Below are positions 5,439-8,072 of a stretch of DNA of 8,072 bases, piece by piece. Source of the DNA: Pseudomonadota bacterium (GTDB lineage Bacteria; Pseudomonadota; Alphaproteobacteria; SMXQ01). The stretch covers positions 1-8,072 of the forward strand of contig JADFPK010000075.1 in NCBI GenBank assembly GCA_022562375.1. The letters are read 5' to 3'. Numbering within the stretch: the first letter of the stretch is position 1; each line of letters starts with the position of its first letter. Below the pieces are notes generated by a model. It worked only from the letters and a program-made list of their open reading frames with translations, was not told where the DNA came from and ran no database searches. The translations under genes were made by a program, and so were the position numbers.

Positions 5439-6959
5439 ATGAAACCCTATCGATTCATCATCGGGGTAGTTGCGGCGGCGATTTTCTTTGTGCTGTTCCC
5501 CGGCGCCGATTTGGGCTTCAGCCGCCTGTTCTACCAGCCGGGCGAGGGATTCTTCCCGCGCGGCAACCTGGCGGTCGACATCCTTTACGACATGGTGATC
5601 GTCATCGCCTACGCGGTGGCCGTTTTCGTCGTCGGCGCCTCGCTGGCGCGGCTCATCCCCCGCCTCCGGAGGCTGTGGGTCCGGCCCAGGGTCATCGCCT
5701 TCATCGCCCTGTCGCTGGCGCTCGGACCGGGCCTTATCGTCAACTCCTTGCTCAAGGACAATGTCGGCCGGGCCCGGCCCTTCATGGTCGTCGAGTTCGG
5801 CGGCGCCAAGAGCTTCTCACCGGCGCTGGTGCCGTCGGATCAATGCACGAAGAACTGCTCCTTCGTCTCGGGCCACGCGGCGGGAACTTTCTTCCTGGTG
5901 ACCTTCGCCTTCCTCGTCCGCAGCACCCGCCGGCGGCGCCTCGCCATGGCCGGCGCGCTCACGCTTGGCGCCGCAAGCGGCCTTGGGCGCATCGCGCTCG
6001 GCGCCCATTTCCTGTCGGACGTGGTGTTCGCCGGGCTCATCGTCTATGCCGTCGCCTGGGCGCTTCACGAGTTACTGCTGGTGCGCGACATCAGGTTTCC
6101 ACCTTGGCTGAGCAAACTGGGGCTTAGCGAGCCGGGCGCACGCGCCTGGCGGGCATGGCAGCGCTGGGCGGCGACAACGGGCGGTGAGGTGATCCTGTCG
6201 TTCGCCGCCGCCTCGCTTCTCTGTCTCGCACTTATCGCCTATCTCGACCGCCCGGCGGCGCTTTGGTTCCACCGTCTCGATGCCGGATGGCATGAATTCT
6301 TCAAGGCCCTGTCCGATCTTGGGGCCGCGGGTCCGTACCTGGTGGTCACATTCGTCGCCTTCGCCGCGCTCCGCGGCGCGGCGCGCCTCGAGATGTTCAA
6401 GGCGAGGGCCGGGGCGCTCAAGGCCTATTCCATGGTGGCGGCGTTCTTCTTCTCCGCCGTCGCCGCCTCGGGCATCTTGATCGATGTGCTGAAGGTGGTG
6501 TTCGGCAGGGTCCGGCCCAAGCTCCTGTTCCGCGACGAGCTTTACGGCTTCGACTGGTTCCGCCTGGAGCCCGATTTCTATTCCTTTCCCTCGGGCCACG
6601 CCCAGACCATCACCGCCTTGATGGTGGCGCTGTTCATCCTGGTCCCGCGCTTCGGGGTGGGCTATCTCGCCGTCGGCGCGGCGATCGCGATGGGCCGCGC
6701 CGTCGTCAATGCCCATTACCTGGCAGACATCGTCGCCGGCGCCTATGCCGCCGCGTTGGTGACGATGTGGGTCCATTCGGTCTTCGCGCGCAGCGGCATC
6801 GATCTCAAGGCGTCTCTCGCCGGCGAAACCCAGCGTTTCGCCAAAGTCCCCTGGTGCACCCGCCTCGGTCTGGAAGGAAGGCTTTTGGGAATGCTCTGCC
6901 GGCTTGCCGGCAAGACGCGGGCGCCCTCTAGTAGCCGAGAAAATCCTCGAGATAGATGA
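5439..6959 (+). CDS. tandem double-domain PAP2 lipid phosphatase
   Basis: The 506-residue membrane protein contains two complete PAP2 (type 2 phosphatidic acid phosphatase) domains. Domain 1 (about 1-215) has KX6RP (Lys106 to Arg113-Pro114), SFVSGHA (141-147, catalytic-site His146) and RX5HX3D (Arg184, His190, Asp194); the CTKNCSFVSGHA region resembles alphaproteobacterial LpxE-like enzymes. Domain 2 (about 250-455) has KX6RP (Lys352 to Arg359-Pro360), PSGH (384-387) and RX5HX3D (Arg420, His426, Asp430). All catalytic residues are present in both. Typical bacterial PAP2 proteins have one domain and about 200-280 residues. Known substrates of the family include undecaprenyl pyrophosphate, lipid A phosphates and phosphatidylglycerol phosphate; which applies here is not readable. 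An AGGA (5428-5431) overlapping the stop of the ArnT-like gene lies 7 nt before the ATG, with a 9-bp gap, so the two form an operon. Confidence 0.92.
   Translation: MKPYRFIIGVVAAAIFFVLFPGADLGFSRLFYQPGEGFFPRGNLAVDILYDMVIVIAYAVAVFVVGASLARLIPRLRRLWVRPRVIAFIALSLALGPGLIVNSLLKDNVGRARPFMVVEFGGAKSFSPALVPSDQCTKNCSFVSGHAAGTFFLVTFAFLVRSTRRRRLAMAGALTLGAASGLGRIALGAHFLSDVVFAGLIVYAVAWALHELLLVRDIRFPPWLSKLGLSEPGARAWRAWQRWAATTGGEVILSFAAASLLCLALIAYLDRPAALWFHRLDAGWHEFFKALSDLGAAGPYLVVTFVAFAALRGAARLEMFKARAGALKAYSMVAAFFFSAVAASGILIDVLKVVFGRVRPKLLFRDELYGFDWFRLEPDFYSFPSGHAQTITALMVALFILVPRFGVGYLAVGAAIAMGRAVVNAHYLADIVAGAYAAALVTMWVHSVFARSGIDLKASLAGETQRFAKVPWCTRLGLEGRLLGMLCRLAGKTRAPSSSRENPRDR
6928..6959. other. 32-bp antisense overlap of two convergent gene ends
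   Basis: The TGA of the tandem PAP2 gene (6957-6959) lies inside the GT39 gene, and the TAG of the GT39 gene (6930-6928) lies inside the PAP2 gene. There is no room for a terminator between them, so each transcript must read into the other. Confidence 0.9.
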
Positions 6960-8072
6960 TCCGGACCTCGCGGTGCTTGCCCTTGCCGATGGGTATCCGG
7001 ATACGCGCGAGCAGCCTGGAATTAGAATATCGCGAGGTGATCGCCGATGTATCCGCCCTCGAAGTGACAAGCAGGTGAGCCTGGCTCTTTCCCTCGGCGC
7101 CGGCGCTTCCTGCCCATTCGAGGCCGCGCGTCAGATCGAAGTGATCGTTGATGCGCCCGTCGGGGTCCCACTTCGACGCATCGAAGGGGTGGGGATCGAC
7201 ATAGTAGATGAGCTCCGCCATCAGCCTTCGGTGATCGAAGAGCAACGGCACGCCGGGAAACCGGGCGCTGACGCGCGATACCGCATCCCCCAACTGGCGC
7301 CACCCCTGCACCCGCTTGAAGGGGTCGAAGCCGGCGGCCGAGACCAGGCCCGCCGCGCCGCCCTGGGAAAGCGTCGCGCCGAACAGGACGAAGGCGAGGA
7401 CGAGGTGCAGCGCAAGAGATGCCGTCACGATGAGCCTCCTCCCCCTTGCCAACGCCCAGCCCGTCACCAGCACCGTGCCGGCGACATAGGCCGGCGCCGC
7501 CCAGTTGGCGTTGGCGCGTGAAAGCAAGCCGAGGGCGAGGACGAGGGCAAGGGTGGGGAAGGTGAAGCTGCCAAGCAGCCGATACCGCCAATCGCCGGTC
7601 CAGGTGCGCCGGCTTAGGAGGCAGATGAGAAGGGCGGCGAAGAGGATCGGGCCGAAGACGGCGAATTGGGCGGCCAGGAAATCGAGGAATTCGCCCGGGT
7701 TGATCAAGGGGCCGGCGAGATTGGCGTTGGCCGCGGTGTGGGCGAAGCTGACGAACCCGTTATTCGCGTTCCACACCAGGTTGGGAAGATAGAGCGCCGC
7801 CGCCAGCCCCATCGCCGCGCCCAGCCGCCGGCTCAATAGCTTGTCGCGGTGGGCGCCGGGGAAGGCGAAATAGACGGCGAGGGAGAGGATGAAATAGGCC
7901 ATGGCGTATTTGCTCATGAGCCCGAGACCGACGCCCAAACCGGTAAGCAGCCACCAGCGCCAGGCGCCATCGTCGAGCGCGCGCACGAGGCCGTAAAGCG
8001 CCAGCGCCCAGAACAGCAGGAGCGGCGGGTCGGTCGAGATGATGGCGGCCGAGAACGACACCGCCGGCAGGG
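6928..8072 (-). CDS. GT39/PMT-family membrane glycosyltransferase, N-terminus outside window
   Basis: The frame stays open to the right edge and gives about 381 residues, lacking its N-terminal part. The apparent start at 8061 is an internal GTG (Val); upstream codons continue in frame (LPAVSFSA). The visible part begins with the family's middle signature, IISTDPPLLLFWALALYGL, followed by GLGLMSKYAMAYF, LPNLVWNANNGF and NANWAAPAYVAGT, all typical of PMT_2/GT39 proteins, with about seven hydrophobic segments and then a soluble C-terminal domain of about 120 residues. The catalytic first periplasmic loop is missing, so activity cannot be judged. It probably uses a polyprenyl-phosphate sugar. 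It converges on the tandem PAP2 gene and overlaps its 3' end by 32 bp, and so belongs to a different transcript. It differs clearly from the ArnT-like protein and is not a recent duplicate of it. Confidence 0.87.
   Translation of the reverse strand, partial: LPAVSFSAAIISTDPPLLLFWALALYGLVRALDDGAWRWWLLTGLGVGLGLMSKYAMAYFILSLAVYFAFPGAHRDKLLSRRLGAAMGLAAALYLPNLVWNANNGFVSFAHTAANANLAGPLINPGEFLDFLAAQFAVFGPILFAALLICLLSRRTWTGDWRYRLLGSFTFPTLALVLALGLLSRANANWAAPAYVAGTVLVTGWALARGRRLIVTASLALHLVLAFVLFGATLSQGGAAGLVSAAGFDPFKRVQGWRQLGDAVSRVSARFPGVPLLFDHRRLMAELIYYVDPHPFDASKWDPDGRINDHFDLTRGLEWAGSAGAEGKSQAHLLVTSRADTSAITSRYSNSRLLARIRIPIGKGKHREVRIIYLEDFLGY

Noticed and set aside
6072..7070. Minus-strand open frame of 332 codons spanning the end of the PAP2 gene
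   Set aside because: Highly charged and low complexity, antisense to PAP2 domain 2 and overlapping the start of the GT39 3' end; no motif or ribosome site.

Overview
The window is GC-rich and densely coded, with short gaps, ATGA-type overlaps and a long-leader-free style. The gene set (type I QueF, a CX14CX2C-type QueE, a LAB_N membrane protein beside a Dpm1-like glycosyltransferase, an LpxE-like PAP2 domain and ArnT-like transferases) points to an alphaproteobacterium, perhaps of the Rhodospirillales. That placement is an inference from family resemblance, not a measured phylogeny.

Layout. Positions 4-59 hold a near-perfect 56-bp palindrome that abuts the last 50 codons of tgt (63-215). queF (246-713, +) follows. 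Facing it is a minus-strand run of five closely packed genes, read from about 3496 down to 730: a GT2 glycosyltransferase, a small LAB_N membrane protein, queC, queE and queD. A 193-bp divergent spacer (3497-3689) carries a perfect 17-bp direct repeat and a candidate promoter. Reading the other way are an ArnT-like integral membrane glycosyltransferase (3690-5429) and a 506-residue protein with two complete PAP2 phosphatase domains in tandem (5439-6959). The 3' end of the latter overlaps by 32 bp a convergent GT39/PMT-family gene that runs off the right edge (6928-8072, -).

Function. Two modules are interleaved. The first is queuosine synthesis: QueD, QueE and QueC build preQ0 from dihydroneopterin triphosphate, QueF reduces it to preQ1, and Tgt inserts preQ1 into tRNA. 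Only the entry enzyme (GTP cyclohydrolase I) and the late steps after Tgt (QueA, QueG/QueH) are absent from the window, but tgt is present only as a fragment. The second is envelope glycan or lipid modification: the GT2 enzyme probably makes a polyprenyl-phosphate-linked sugar, LAB_N is its likely membrane partner, the ArnT-like enzyme is the likely periplasmic transferase, and the tandem PAP2 protein is a candidate lipid phosphatase. The two modules appear to share one transcript on the minus strand.

Most notable for follow-up are the double-headed PAP2 protein, the Dpm1-like GT2 plus LAB_N pair, and the palindrome that cuts tgt. I found no CRISPR array, tRNA, rRNA, complete transposase or convincing riboswitch.
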